Translations under genes and position numbers: made by a program
Shown here: in pieces, positions 1-9,505 of the stretch
Layout of the letters: every line of letters begins with the position of its first letter
How positions within the stretch are numbered: position 1 is the stretch's first letter
NCBI GenBank assembly: GCA_903828455.1
Contig: CAIKMJ010000027.1
Span: 62,001 to 126,000, forward strand
Direction: 5' to 3'
Source of the DNA: an uncultured Acidobacteriia bacterium
Lineage (GTDB): Bacteria > Acidobacteriota > Terriglobia > Bryobacterales > Bryobacteraceae
DNA: 64,000 nucleotides
The notes under the pieces: model-generated
Databases searched by the model: none
Told to the model about the DNA's origin: nothing
What the model saw: only the letters and a program-made list of their open reading frames with translations

Positions 1-2
1 CG

Positions 3-470
3 CGCGGGGCGGGGAGCGGCAGGATCGAGGCGATTGTGTATCAGCATCTGCCGGTATTTCACACGGAGCATTGTGTGTTCTGCCGGTTTCTTTCGAGCGG
101 AACCAGTTATAAAGACTGCGGGCGGCCGTGCGAGAAGCATCGCGTGGAGCTGCGCGACCAGGCGGGGCGGCTGCATCCGGTGATGGCGGACGTGGGGTGC
201 CGCAATACGGTGTTCGGAGCGGAGGCGCAGGAGGCGAGCGCGCATCTGGAGGCGTGGCGCAGGGCGGGGATCCGGCACTTCCGGCTGGAGTTTGCGCACG
301 AAACGGCGGAGGAGGCGGGCGAGGTGACCGGGCTGTTCGCGCAGGCCATTGCGGGAAAGATGACGGGCGCGGAGCTGGGGCGGCGGCTGAAGGCGATTGC
401 GCCGGGCGGGACAACGCAGGGGAGTTTGCACGTGGCGCCGCGCTACGATGTGCTGCCGGTATTGCAGTAA
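3..470 (+). CDS. Peptidase U32 family protein, C-terminal part (5' end outside window)
   Basis: Open frame from window start; YQHLPVFHTEHCVFCRFLS...CGRPCEKH...LRD..GRLHPVMADVGCRNTVF is typical of U32 collagenase-like peptidase C-terminal domains. Confidence 0.8.
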   Translation, partial: RGAGSGRIEAIVYQHLPVFHTEHCVFCRFLSSGTSYKDCGRPCEKHRVELRDQAGRLHPVMADVGCRNTVFGAEAQEASAHLEAWRRAGIRHFRLEFAHETAEEAGEVTGLFAQAIAGKMTGAELGRRLKAIAPGGTTQGSLHVAPRYDVLPVLQ

Positions 471-548
471 GAGCGGGCGGGCGGCGGGGAGCGGGCGTTT
501 TGCCAGTGTGGCGGGGCTTTGGTATGCTGAGCCTCGGAAGGAATCCAA

Positions 549-1142
549 ATGAACATGAAAATGACCTACGTTTTTGGCGCGGTGGGGCTGCTGGCGATTG
601 CGAGCCTCGGGATCGGACTGGCGCAGGCGCCGGCCGGCGGCGGCGAGAAGAAGGCGGCGACGCCCGGCCTGACGCTGACGTCGAGCGATTTTGAAGACGG
701 CGGCATCATCCCGAACCGGTTTACGCAGGCCGATCCCAATGCGGTTTCGCCGAAGCTGGACTGGACGAACGTGCCGGAGGGCACGGTGAGTTTCACGCTG
801 ATTTTCCACGATCCGGATGCGGCGCTGCAGAAGAAGACCGACGACGTGCTGCACTGGATGATCTTCAACATTCCGGGCACGGCGAAGGGTCTGCCGCAGG
901 GCGTGCAGAAGGTTGCGACGATGCCGGACGGGACGGTGCAGGGCAAGAACCGGGCGGGTAATGTGGGCTACATGGGTCCGGGCGCGCCGGCGCAGGGTCC
1001 GTATCATCACTACACGTTCGAGCTGTTCGCGCTGGATACGAAGCTGGACCTGAAAGAAGATGCGACGCGGGCGGATGTGCTGAAGGCGCTCGACGGGCAT
1101 ATTCTGGGCAAGGGCGTGCTGGAAGGCCGGTTCCATCGCTAG
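549..1142 (+). CDS. YbhB/YbcL family Raf kinase inhibitor-like (PEBP) protein, secreted
   Basis: N-terminal signal; FTLIFHDPDA...DVLHWMIFNIPGTAKGLPQGV...YMGPGAPAQGPYHHYTFELFALDT motif. Confidence 0.9.
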   Translation: MNMKMTYVFGAVGLLAIASLGIGLAQAPAGGGEKKAATPGLTLTSSDFEDGGIIPNRFTQADPNAVSPKLDWTNVPEGTVSFTLIFHDPDAALQKKTDDVLHWMIFNIPGTAKGLPQGVQKVATMPDGTVQGKNRAGNVGYMGPGAPAQGPYHHYTFELFALDTKLDLKEDATRADVLKALDGHILGKGVLEGRFHR

Positions 1143-1159
1143 AAAGATCGCCAGAAAGA
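1136..1159. repeat. Tandem micro-duplication 2 x 12 bp (tcgctagaaaga / tcgccagaaaga) spanning the PEBP stop codon
   Basis: Read directly; single mismatch turns stop TAG into CAG in copy 2. Confidence 0.8.
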
Positions 1160-1201
1160 AAGCCGAACCGAGGCAATGACGCGGCGGCGGGCCCTTGCGG
1201 G

Positions 1202-1251
1202 CTTCGCCGCCGTTTGTTTTGAGGGACTTCGCCGCCGTTTGTTTTGAGGGA
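1202..1251. repeat. Perfect 2 x 25 bp tandem repeat cttcgccgccgtttgttttgaggga
   Basis: Read directly; intergenic. Confidence 0.97.
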
Positions 1252-1325
1252 CATGGGGGGCTGGCGGGGCGGCCCTATCCGAAGTCGATCTTGACCGCTT
1301 GCGGGGGTGCGCCGAGACTGGGAAC

Positions 1326-2444
1326 ATGTCGCGTACCGGCCGAGCCGGCGTCATCATCCTTTGCCTCGCCGGACTGGCGGTGAATGCCGCGCTGATCGGG
1401 CCGGCGTGGATCTATACGGCGACGGCGCAGACGGACTTCATGGATCTGTACGCGGGCGGCAGGCTGGCGTTCACGCACGATCTGTATGTGCCGGCGAAGG
1501 TGATGGAGGCCGAGCTGCAGGCGGAAGGCAAGTACAGCCCGACGCGGCTGTTCATGCGGCTGCCGTGTTTTTCGCTGTTCTACTGGCCGCTGGCGCAGTT
1601 GCCGTATCAGGCGGCGTCGAGAGTCTGGGAGGCGCTGTGCGGGCTCAGCGTGGCGGCCTTCGCGATGCTTTGGCCGGCGCGGCGACGATGGCACACGGCG
1701 GTGGCCTGCAGCTGGTGTCTGCCGCTGATGATGACGGTGGCGGAGGGGCAGGACATTGGCTTTGTGCTGCTGGCGATGGCGGGTTCGGCAATGCTGCTGC
1801 TGCGGCGGCGCGCGGGGCTGGCCGGCGCGGTGGCGTCGCTGTGCCTGGCGAAGTTCCACCTGTTTCTGCTGGTGCCGGTGTGGATCTGCGCGCGGAAGCA
1901 ATGGCGGTTTGCGCGGGGGCTGGCGGCGGGATGCGCGGGGCTGGGGGCGCTGTGCTTTGTGGCGGGCGGAATGGACTGGCCGCTGCGGTACTACGCGCTG
2001 ATTCGCGAGCCGGGCAATAATCCGTACAGCGAAATCATGCCGAATCTGCACTCGCTGTTCAGCGGGCTGCCGCACGGCGGGTGGATGGAAGTGGCGGGTG
2101 CGGCGGTGGTTGCGCTGGCGGTCTGGACGGTTTCACGAAGGCAAAGCGCGGAGTGCGGGCTGGCGGCGGCGCTGGCGGGCGGGATTCTGGTGGCGCCGCA
2201 CGCGTATATGGCCGACTGCGCGATGGCGGTTCCGGCGGTGCTGCTGCTGATGCGGCGGAGGGGCAGCTTTCTGCCGATGCAGGTTCTCTTCGCGGTGCTG
2301 CTGGCGCCGGTTCCGTGGGTGCTGCTGATGATGGGCATGGGGACGCCGGCGCGCCTCGCGATCGGAGCGATGGTGTTCGGGCTGCCGTTTTACGGCCGGA
2401 TGCGGCGCGGGCCGGAAGCGCGCGGGGTGCTGCAGCCGGCGTAG
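1326..2444 (+). CDS. Glycosyltransferase 87 / DUF2029-like integral membrane protein
   Basis: Multi-TM; DFMDLYAGGRLAFTHDLY...LPCFSLFYWPLAQLPY resembles GT87 proteins. Confidence 0.7.
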   Translation: MSRTGRAGVIILCLAGLAVNAALIGPAWIYTATAQTDFMDLYAGGRLAFTHDLYVPAKVMEAELQAEGKYSPTRLFMRLPCFSLFYWPLAQLPYQAASRVWEALCGLSVAAFAMLWPARRRWHTAVACSWCLPLMMTVAEGQDIGFVLLAMAGSAMLLLRRRAGLAGAVASLCLAKFHLFLLVPVWICARKQWRFARGLAAGCAGLGALCFVAGGMDWPLRYYALIREPGNNPYSEIMPNLHSLFSGLPHGGWMEVAGAAVVALAVWTVSRRQSAECGLAAALAGGILVAPHAYMADCAMAVPAVLLLMRRRGSFLPMQVLFAVLLAPVPWVLLMMGMGTPARLAIGAMVFGLPFYGRMRRGPEARGVLQPA

Positions 2445-2445
2445 C

Positions 2446-2505
2446 TTTAACGGGTGCAGGTCTAACGGGCACGGAGCTAACGGGCACGGAGCTAACGGGC
2501 ACAAA
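2446..2505. repeat. 4 x 15 bp tandem array (consensus gctaacgggcacgga) filling the spacer between two convergent stop codons
   Basis: Read directly; flanked by TAG at 2442-2444 and by the reverse-strand stop at 2507-2509. Confidence 0.93.
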
Positions 2506-2506
2506 G

Positions 2507-3931
2507 CTAGCCGGCGTGGGCGGCGCAGCGGAGGATGGCCGCGGCCGAGGCGTCGATATCGGCTTCCGTGGTGGACCAGTTCGAGACGGAGATGCGCATG
2601 GCGTGCATGCCGTGCCAGTCGGTGGCGCTGAGCCAGCAGGTGCCGTCCTGCTGGACGCGGCGGATGACGGCGGCGGTATTGGCATCGGTAGTGGCATCGG
2701 TGTCGGCGGCGGGGTGGAAGCGGACGAGCACCTGGTTGAGAACGACGTCGTTGAGGATTTCGACGCCGGGGCCGGCCGAGAGGCGTTCCGCCATGCGCCG
2801 GGCGAGGGCGCAGCAGCGCTCGATCATTTCGGCAACGCCGTTGCGGCCGAGGCTGCGCAGGGCGGCGTAGACGGTGAAGCCGCGGGCGCGGCGGGAGGCT
2901 TCGGGCGTCCAGTTGTGGTTGTCGCGAATTTGGTGGGGATCGGCGGCGGGGTCGGGCTGGTAGTAGGGGGCGAGGAGCGTCATGGCGTTCCAGTGGGCGG
3001 CGCGGTCGGCAACGATGGCGAGGCCGCAATCGTAGGGGACGTTGAGCCATTTGTGGCCGTCGACGGCGAGTGAGTCGGCCAGTTCGATGCCGGCGAGCAG
3101 AGGACGGAGCGAGGGCGAGGCGGCGGCCCAGAGACCGAAGGCGCCATCGACGTGCAGCCAGCCGCGGCGGGCGCGGACGGCGGCGGCGATATCGGCAAGG
3201 GGGTCGATGGCGCCGGTGTTGACGTTGCCGGCCTGGGCGCAGACGAGGACGGGGGTATCGATAGCGGCGAGGGTGGAGACGAGCGCATCGGTGCGCATGC
3301 GGCCCTGGGGGTCGGTGGGGATGCGGAGGGCGCGGTCGCGGCCGAGGCCGAGCATCTGGAGGGCGGCGAAGATGGAGACGTGGGATTCGTCGCTGGCGAC
3401 GATGGTGACGGGGGGCGCGCCGGCGAGGCCGAGGCGTTCGACGTCCCAGCCGAGCTGGCTGTAAAGCGCATGGCGGGCGGCGGCGAGACAGGTGAAGCTG
3501 GCCATGGTGCAGCCGGTGGTGAAGCCGATGCTGTGGGTGGCGGGAAGGCCGAAGATTTCAAGCAGCCAGGCGGCGGCGACGTGTTCGGCGACGGCGGCGG
3601 CGGGCGAGGAGATGGAGGAGAAGGCGTTCTGATCCCAGGCGGAGGTGAGCCAGTCGGCGGCGAGGGCGGCGGGCAGCGAGCCGCCGATGACGAAGCCGAA
3701 GAAGCGGGGGCCGGGAGAGGCGAGGAGGCCGGGGGCGATGGCGGAGGCGAGGTGTTCGATCACCTGAGCGGGATCTTCGCCGCGGGCGGGAAGGGGACCG
3801 CCGGCGCGGGCGGCCATGGCGGCGAAGCTGGCGACGCCGGCGGGCAGGGCGACGGGGCGAGTGTCGAGGCTGTTGAGGAATTCGAGCGCGAGGTCACAGG
3901 TGCGGCGCAGCAGATCCGGAGTGGCTTGCAT
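2507..3931 (-). CDS. Pyridoxal-dependent decarboxylase (aromatic-L-amino-acid decarboxylase family)
   Basis: PLP lysine motif DSLAVDGHKWLNVPYDCG; HVDGAFGLWAAASP; group II decarboxylase architecture. Confidence 0.88.
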   Translation of the reverse strand: MQATPDLLRRTCDLALEFLNSLDTRPVALPAGVASFAAMAARAGGPLPARGEDPAQVIEHLASAIAPGLLASPGPRFFGFVIGGSLPAALAADWLTSAWDQNAFSSISSPAAAVAEHVAAAWLLEIFGLPATHSIGFTTGCTMASFTCLAAARHALYSQLGWDVERLGLAGAPPVTIVASDESHVSIFAALQMLGLGRDRALRIPTDPQGRMRTDALVSTLAAIDTPVLVCAQAGNVNTGAIDPLADIAAAVRARRGWLHVDGAFGLWAAASPSLRPLLAGIELADSLAVDGHKWLNVPYDCGLAIVADRAAHWNAMTLLAPYYQPDPAADPHQIRDNHNWTPEASRRARGFTVYAALRSLGRNGVAEMIERCCALARRMAERLSAGPGVEILNDVVLNQVLVRFHPAADTDATTDANTAAVIRRVQQDGTCWLSATDWHGMHAMRISVSNWSTTEADIDASAAAILRCAAHAG

Positions 3932-3947
3932 GTGGCCAGGATAACCT

Positions 3948-3975
3948 GGTCAGGATCATTCGGTCAGGATCATTC
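3948..3975. repeat. Perfect 2 x 14 bp tandem repeat ggtcaggatcattc
   Basis: Read directly; 5 bp beyond the reverse-strand stop at 3981-3983. Confidence 0.95.
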
Positions 3976-3980
3976 GGGCG

Positions 3981-4376
3981 CTATTTCTGGCGGCCCCACT
4001 GGAAGCCGTCGCGGCGGCGGATGCCGAGGACGTGGATGCGGTGCTCGTCGGGAGGGCGGCCGGGGTTGCCGATGACGGTGAGATCGTCGCCGGGTTTGAG
4101 TTTGTTCTTGCCGATGCCCTCGTTGCTGAGTTTGCCGGCGCCGGACCATTCGCCGATCCAGGGTTCGGGGGCGCCCTGGTCGCCGGCGACTTCGAGGCGC
4201 AGCAGGGAGTGCGGATTGCCGTACTCAAATTTGACGACGCTGGCGTGGATGCTGATGGTCTTATCGACGAAGTATTCGCCGGCCCACGAATGATGCGCCG
4301 CGAGCGGGGCGGCGAGGGCCGGGAGAAGAATCAGCAGGGGCCAGAATCGATTCAGAGACAGACCGGGCAGAAACAT
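3981..4376 (-). CDS. DUF6152 family secreted protein
   Basis: Signal peptide then AHHSWAGEYFVDKTISIHASVVKFEYGNPHSLLRLEV. Confidence 0.75.
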   Translation of the reverse strand: MFLPGLSLNRFWPLLILLPALAAPLAAHHSWAGEYFVDKTISIHASVVKFEYGNPHSLLRLEVAGDQGAPEPWIGEWSGAGKLSNEGIGKNKLKPGDDLTVIGNPGRPPDEHRIHVLGIRRRDGFQWGRQK

Positions 4377-4436
4377 AGCGGCGCCACCTTTCGTTTCCAG
4401 ATACCACAATAACTCCGAACGGGGCAAATGAAACGG

Positions 4437-4615
4437 GCCCGCGGGGCGCGGCGGGGTTTGCCGGGGCTGCGGCGGCGGGTTTGCCTGGACTGCGGCGGCG
4501 GGGTATGCCGGGACTGCGGCGGCGGCGTTTGCCGGGACTGCGGCGGCGGGGTTTGCCGGGCCCGCGGGGCGCGGCGGGGTTTGCCGGACTGCGGCGGCGG
4601 GTTTTGCCTGGACGG
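4437..4615. repeat. Degenerate tandem/nested repeat, ~24-bp unit (ctgcggcggcggggtttgccggga)
   Basis: Five ~24-bp units plus a larger segment (gggcccgcggggcgcggcggggtttgccgg) present at both ends of the array. Confidence 0.85.
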
Positions 4616-4726
4616 GGGCCGGGACTGGCGGGGGACTGGGGCACGCCGGGCTAAACCCGCCTCAAACTTCCCTTCGCCGCGCCGATACGACTATTTCCAG
4701 CAGTTCAAACAGCAGGAGGTAGCAGG

Positions 4727-7700
4727 TTGCGAACCCAGTGTGCGCGCGTGCTCGCCGGAGCTTATCTGGCGTGCCTTTTGATCCCCGTGTCGATACTTGT
4801 TCCCGCGGATTTACGAGCCGCGGCAGCCGACCGGGTGACGGCGGCGGTCGATTCCGGCCGATTGGTGCGGCTGGAGGGCGGAGTGCATCCGCTGGCGCGG
4901 GCGGAAGCGGAGCGAGGCGCGGTGGAGGCGGAGCGGCAGATCAGCGGGATGAGTCTGGATCTGGCGCCGACGCCGGAGCAGCAGGCGGCGCTCGAAGCGC
5001 TGCTCGAAGCGCAGCGGGATCCGGGATCGGCGGATTATCAGCGCTGGCTGACGCCGGCCGGGTTTGGCGAGCGGTTTGGCGTGAGTGCGAACGATTTTGC
5101 GCGGGTGGCTTCGTGGCTGGAGGCGGAGGGGTTCACGATCGAGCACCGGGCCGAGGCGCGCAACTGGATTCTGTTCGGCGGGACGGCGGCGCAGGTGGCG
5201 CGGACGTTCCACACGTCGCTGCGGCGCTATGAGGTGGATGGCGAGATGCATTATGCCAACAGCGTGGCGCCTTCGGTGCCGGAGGCATTTGGCGGGGTGG
5301 TGACGGCGATCCGGGGGCTGGACGATTTTCGTCCGAAGCCGACGCGGACGGTGGCGAAGGTGGTGCCGGATTTCAATGCGGCGGGCGGGGTTCATTATCT
5401 TGCGCCGGACGATCTGGCGGCGATCTACGACATTGCTCCGCTGTACAAAGCCGGCTACGACGGGCTGGGGCAGAGGCTGGCGGTTGCGGGGCAGACCGAT
5501 ATCAACGTTGCGGATCTGCGGCAGTTTCGCACGCAGTTCGGCATGCCGGTGCGGGATCCGCAGGTGGTGGTGACGGGGGCGGATCCGGGCACCAGCAAGA
5601 ACGACCTGATTGAGGCGACGCTCGATCTGGAGTGGGCGGGCGCGGTGGCGCGGAGCGCGACGCTGGTGTACGTGAATTCGGGGAACGTGTTCACGTCGGC
5701 GCAGTATGCGATCAGCCAGAATCTGGCGCCGGTGCTGAGCTTCAGTTACGGGGCGTGCGAGACGGTGGCGCCGGCGGGATTCCGGGCGGTGGCGCAGCAG
5801 GCGGCGGCGCAGGGCATCACGTGGATTACGGCGTCGGGCGACCAGGGGGCGGCGGCGTGCGACTACGGGGCGGCGGTGGCGACGCACGGGCCGGCGGTGA
5901 GCTTCCCGGCCGATATTCCGGAGATCGTGGCGGTGGGCGGCGCCGAATTCAACGAGCCGGCGACGGCGTGGGCGGCGCAGAACGGGACGACGTTTGCTTC
6001 GGCGCTCGGCTATATGGCGGAGAAGGGATGGAACGACAGCGCGGCGAGCGGGGAGCTTTCGGCGAGCGGCGGCGGGGCGAGCGTGCTGTTCGCCAAGCCG
6101 TGGTGGCAGACGGGCGCGGGCGTGCCGGCCGATAATGCGCGCGATGTGCCGGATGTTGCGCTGGCGGCGTCGGCGCTGCACGACGGATTCATGATTTATT
6201 CGGGCGGGCAGCTGATGGCGGTGGGGGGAACGTCGGCGAGCGCGCCGGCGTTTGCGGGCATGGTCGCGCTGCTGAATCAGTATCTGGTGGCGAAGGGTTC
6301 GATTCCGGCGGCGGGACTGGGGAATCTCAACCCGGGGCTTTATGCGCTGGCGGCGAGTTCTGGCGGCATCTTTCACGACATTACGACGGGCAACAACATT
6401 GTGCCGTGCCGGACGGGTTCGGCGGGCTGCGCGAACGGAGCGTTCGGCTACACGGCGGGACCGGGCTACGACCTCGTGACGGGACTCGGCTCGGTGGACG
6501 CGTACAATCTGGTGACGAAGTGGACGGCGGTGCCGGCGGCCACGGGAACGACGACGACGCTGGCGGCGAGCGCGGCGCAGATTGCGGCGGCGGGAAGCGT
6601 GCTGCTGACGGCGACGGTGGCGGCGGTGAGCGGGACGGCGGCGCCGACGGGCAGCGTGACGTTCACGGCGGGGTCGGTGGTTTTGGGGTCGGCGGCGCTG
6701 GGGTCGGCGGCACTGGGCGGCGCGGGCGGCGGGGCGGCGGTCGCCACCCTGACGGTCAAAGGCAGTGCGCTGGCGAGCGGCGCAAACACGGTTACGGCGG
6801 CGTATCTGGCGACGGGCGTGTTCCGCGATTCGAACGGCACGGCGACGGTGACGGTGATTCCGGCGGCGCCGGTGGCGACGGCGACAACGGTATCGGCGAG
6901 TCCGGCCAGTGTGGCGGCCAGCGGCTCGACGACGCTGACGGTTACGGTGAAGGCCGCGAGCGGAAGCGTGGCGCCGGGCGGCGCGGTGGCGCTGAGTGCG
7001 GGCAAGACGGTGCTGGGAACGGTGACTCTGGCGGCGGCGGGAGCGAGCGGCACGGGGGTGCTGACGGTCAAGGCGTCGGCACTGGCGGCGGGAGCGAATA
7101 CGATTGCGGCGGCGTATACGGCGTCGACAGGGTTTGCGAATTCGGCGGGCACGGTGGTGGTGACGGTGACGGGGGCGACGAGCCCGACAGCGCCATCTCC
7201 GACGTCGCCATCTCCGACGGCGCCCGGCACGACAGCGCCCGGCACGACAGCGACAAGCACGACGCTGACCGCCAGCCCGGCGAGCATCGCGGCGAAGGCG
7301 TCGACGGTGCTGAACGCGGTGGTGAAGCCGCTCGGCGGCAGCGCGCAGCCGACCGGCGCGGTGCAGTTTCTGCTGGCCGGCAAGCCCGCGGGCACGGCGA
7401 ATATCGTGGTGGCCAACAGCACGGCCACGGCAAGCCTGACGCTGGCGGGGAGTTTGCTGGCGACGGGGAGCAACAGCGTGACGGCGAGTTACCTCGGGGC
7501 GGGGGGCTTCGGCGCTTCGACCTCGCCGGCGATTGCGGTGACGGTGGCGCCGCCGCTGATTGCGACGACGCTGGTGGTGGTGCCGCTGACATCGGCGGCG
7601 CAGCAGAACGGCGCGAGGCAGTTTACGGCGACGGTGATTCCGGTGTCGGGGACGGCTGTTCCGGGCGGGACGGTGACGCTGACGAGGGGAAATGTGACGC

Positions 7701-7867
7701 TGGCGAGCGGGACGCTGTCGGCGGGGGGGAGCGCGACGTTCAGTATTGCGGCGGGAGGATTGCCGACGGGGACATCGGTGATTACGGCAAGCTACAGCGG
7801 GTCGGCCACGTTTGCGCCGGCGGTGGCGACGTTTACGGTGTCGGCAGCGCAGAGTACGACGAGATAG
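4727..7867 (+). CDS. S53 family (sedolisin-like) peptidase with activation domain and C-terminal Ig-like repeats
   Basis: Pro-kumamolisin-like N-terminus; Ser motif GGTSASAPAFAGMVALLNQY; GPGYDLVTGLGSVDAYNLV; then about four Ig-like (group 3) repeats. Confidence 0.9.
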   Translation: MRTQCARVLAGAYLACLLIPVSILVPADLRAAAADRVTAAVDSGRLVRLEGGVHPLARAEAERGAVEAERQISGMSLDLAPTPEQQAALEALLEAQRDPGSADYQRWLTPAGFGERFGVSANDFARVASWLEAEGFTIEHRAEARNWILFGGTAAQVARTFHTSLRRYEVDGEMHYANSVAPSVPEAFGGVVTAIRGLDDFRPKPTRTVAKVVPDFNAAGGVHYLAPDDLAAIYDIAPLYKAGYDGLGQRLAVAGQTDINVADLRQFRTQFGMPVRDPQVVVTGADPGTSKNDLIEATLDLEWAGAVARSATLVYVNSGNVFTSAQYAISQNLAPVLSFSYGACETVAPAGFRAVAQQAAAQGITWITASGDQGAAACDYGAAVATHGPAVSFPADIPEIVAVGGAEFNEPATAWAAQNGTTFASALGYMAEKGWNDSAASGELSASGGGASVLFAKPWWQTGAGVPADNARDVPDVALAASALHDGFMIYSGGQLMAVGGTSASAPAFAGMVALLNQYLVAKGSIPAAGLGNLNPGLYALAASSGGIFHDITTGNNIVPCRTGSAGCANGAFGYTAGPGYDLVTGLGSVDAYNLVTKWTAVPAATGTTTTLAASAAQIAAAGSVLLTATVAAVSGTAAPTGSVTFTAGSVVLGSAALGSAALGGAGGGAAVATLTVKGSALASGANTVTAAYLATGVFRDSNGTATVTVIPAAPVATATTVSASPASVAASGSTTLTVTVKAASGSVAPGGAVALSAGKTVLGTVTLAAAGASGTGVLTVKASALAAGANTIAAAYTASTGFANSAGTVVVTVTGATSPTAPSPTSPSPTAPGTTAPGTTATSTTLTASPASIAAKASTVLNAVVKPLGGSAQPTGAVQFLLAGKPAGTANIVVANSTATASLTLAGSLLATGSNSVTASYLGAGGFGASTSPAIAVTVAPPLIATTLVVVPLTSAAQQNGARQFTATVIPVSGTAVPGGTVTLTRGNVTLASGTLSAGGSATFSIAAGGLPTGTSVITASYSGSATFAPAVATFTVSAAQSTTR

Positions 7868-7906
7868 GGTTGGGGAGCGCGGCGGCGGGATGTGATGAGG
7901 CTGCGA

Positions 7907-8143
7907 TCAGGCTGCGGTCACGCCGGTGACGACGCCGGTGACGGGGATGCCGGCGCGCTGCAGCACCGCTTCCACGTCGCTTGCGCGCAGACGCGTGGCG
8001 TCGAACAGAACGGTCAGTTCCTCGCGCGAGGGCGCGATGCGGATGTGCTCGATGCCGTAGAGAGAACAGGCGTTGGCGATCTGCTCCATGAGGGGCTCAT
8101 CGAGCGGCCGCTGCAGGCGGAAATTTTTCTGAACCTTGGTCAT
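7907..8143 (-). CDS. Small hypothetical protein, possible ferredoxin-like/HMA-type fold
   Basis: ORF downstream of thiD on same strand; ACSLYGIEHIRIAPSREELTVLFDATRL...DVEAVLQRAGIPV. Confidence 0.5.
   Translation of the reverse strand: MTKVQKNFRLQRPLDEPLMEQIANACSLYGIEHIRIAPSREELTVLFDATRLRASDVEAVLQRAGIPVTGVVTGVTAA
7920..7943. repeat. Perfect 2 x 12 bp tandem repeat acgccggtgacg inside a 3' CDS end
   Basis: Encodes the repeated VTGV near the C-terminus of the small protein. Confidence 0.9.
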
Positions 8144-8156
8144 GTTGGAAATTGAA

Positions 8157-8966
8157 TTATAGCGAACCGGCATCGTCCGCCCAGTGGTTCAGCGGTCCCG
8201 CGCCGCGTCCAAGGCCGGGGCTGGTGGCGATGGCAGCATCGATGAAGCGCTTGGCGCGGCGAACGGCTTCTTCGATGGCGACGCCGCGCGCCAGCAGCGC
8301 TGTGATGGCGGCGGAATAGGTGCAGCCGGTGCCGTGGGTGTGGCGCGTGAGGATGCGGGGCGAGGCGTATTCGGTGAAGCGGCCGCCGCACCAGAGGATG
8401 TCGATGGCATCCTGACCCTGACTGAGATGGCCGCCCTTCACGAGCACGGCCCGGGCGCCGAGGGCGGCGATGCGGCGAGCGGCTTCACGCATGTCCTGGG
8501 TGGTGGCGACTTCGATGCCGGCCAGGCGCGCGGCTTCGGCGAGGTTCGGGGTGACGAGCGCGGCCTGGCCGATGAGGCGCTGCAGGGCGGCCGCGGCGGA
8601 GGCGTCGGCGAGGGCCGGGCCGTGAGAGCTGAGCATGACCGGATCGACGACGAGCGGGAAGGCGAGGCGGCGGGTGGCGCTGGCGTCGGCGAATGAATCG
8701 ACGATGGCATCGATGATGGCGGCGGTGCCGAGGGCGCCCGTCTTGACGGCCTGCGGGGGAAGGTCTTCGAAGACGGCATCGATCTGTTCGGCGACCAGGG
8801 CGGCGTCGAGCGTTTCGACGCGCGACATCCGCACGGTGTTCTGCACGGTGATCAGCGTGACGACGGCGGTGCCGTAGACGCCGAAGCGGTGGAAGGTCTT
8901 GAGGTCGGCCTGAATGCCGGCGCCGCCGCCGGGGTCCGAGCCTGCGATGGTGAGCGCGACGGGCAC
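8157..8966 (-). CDS. thiD: Hydroxymethylpyrimidine/phosphomethylpyrimidine kinase
   Basis: ALTIAGSDPGGGAGIQADLKTF; VLVKGGHL; HTHGTGCTYSAAITALLARG. Confidence 0.96.
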   Translation of the reverse strand: MPVALTIAGSDPGGGAGIQADLKTFHRFGVYGTAVVTLITVQNTVRMSRVETLDAALVAEQIDAVFEDLPPQAVKTGALGTAAIIDAIVDSFADASATRRLAFPLVVDPVMLSSHGPALADASAAAALQRLIGQAALVTPNLAEAARLAGIEVATTQDMREAARRIAALGARAVLVKGGHLSQGQDAIDILWCGGRFTEYASPRILTRHTHGTGCTYSAAITALLARGVAIEEAVRRAKRFIDAAIATSPGLGRGAGPLNHWADDAGSL

Positions 8967-8967
8967 G

Positions 8968-9474
8968 TCAGTTCAGCTTGCCCATGCCGGGCTGAAAGAT
9001 TTGTGTGCGCAGGAGGTCGGCGAGCTGGCGGACGTGGCTGAGGTCGTGGTGAGCCCAGGCGTTGAGCAGCTGTTCGAAGGTGAACTCGCCGCAGCTTTCA
9101 TGGACGCCTTTGCGCGAGAGCACGAGGGGATCGAGGCTGGCGAGCAGTTCGAGGTTGTCTTCGCGCTGCTCCTCCCAGTGGGCGAAGGATTCTTCGGCTT
9201 CGCGGCCGGAATAGGTGCCGGCGGCGTAGAAGGCGTCCTGATCGTAATCGGCGAAGAGGGGCGCGTCTTCGGCGAGTATGCGGTCGAGGCGGGCGCGGAA
9301 GCAGTGGCCTTCGACGTGGGAAAGATGCTCCAGCATTTCGGCGATGGACCAGCGGCCGGGGCCGGGGCTCCACTCGGTCTGCTGTTCGTGAAGGCCGGCC
9401 ATGAGGGCGCGGAAGATTTCCGGGGTGGCGGCGAGCTGATCGAGAGCGGGGTGGGTGAGTTTGGGTTTGGGCAT
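8968..9474 (-). CDS. DinB family protein
   Basis: GRWSIAEMLEHLSHVEG...; NAWAHHDLSHVRQLADLLR. Confidence 0.85.
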   Translation of the reverse strand: MPKPKLTHPALDQLAATPEIFRALMAGLHEQQTEWSPGPGRWSIAEMLEHLSHVEGHCFRARLDRILAEDAPLFADYDQDAFYAAGTYSGREAEESFAHWEEQREDNLELLASLDPLVLSRKGVHESCGEFTFEQLLNAWAHHDLSHVRQLADLLRTQIFQPGMGKLN

Positions 9475-9505
9475 GGGTGGCCTGGGTATGGTTTCTTTTC
9501 GAGCG

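Noticed and set aside
6406-7929. 507-aa G/D/E-rich ORF overlapping the S53 peptidase in another frame
   Set aside because: Alternative-frame artefact of the Ig-repeat coding sequence
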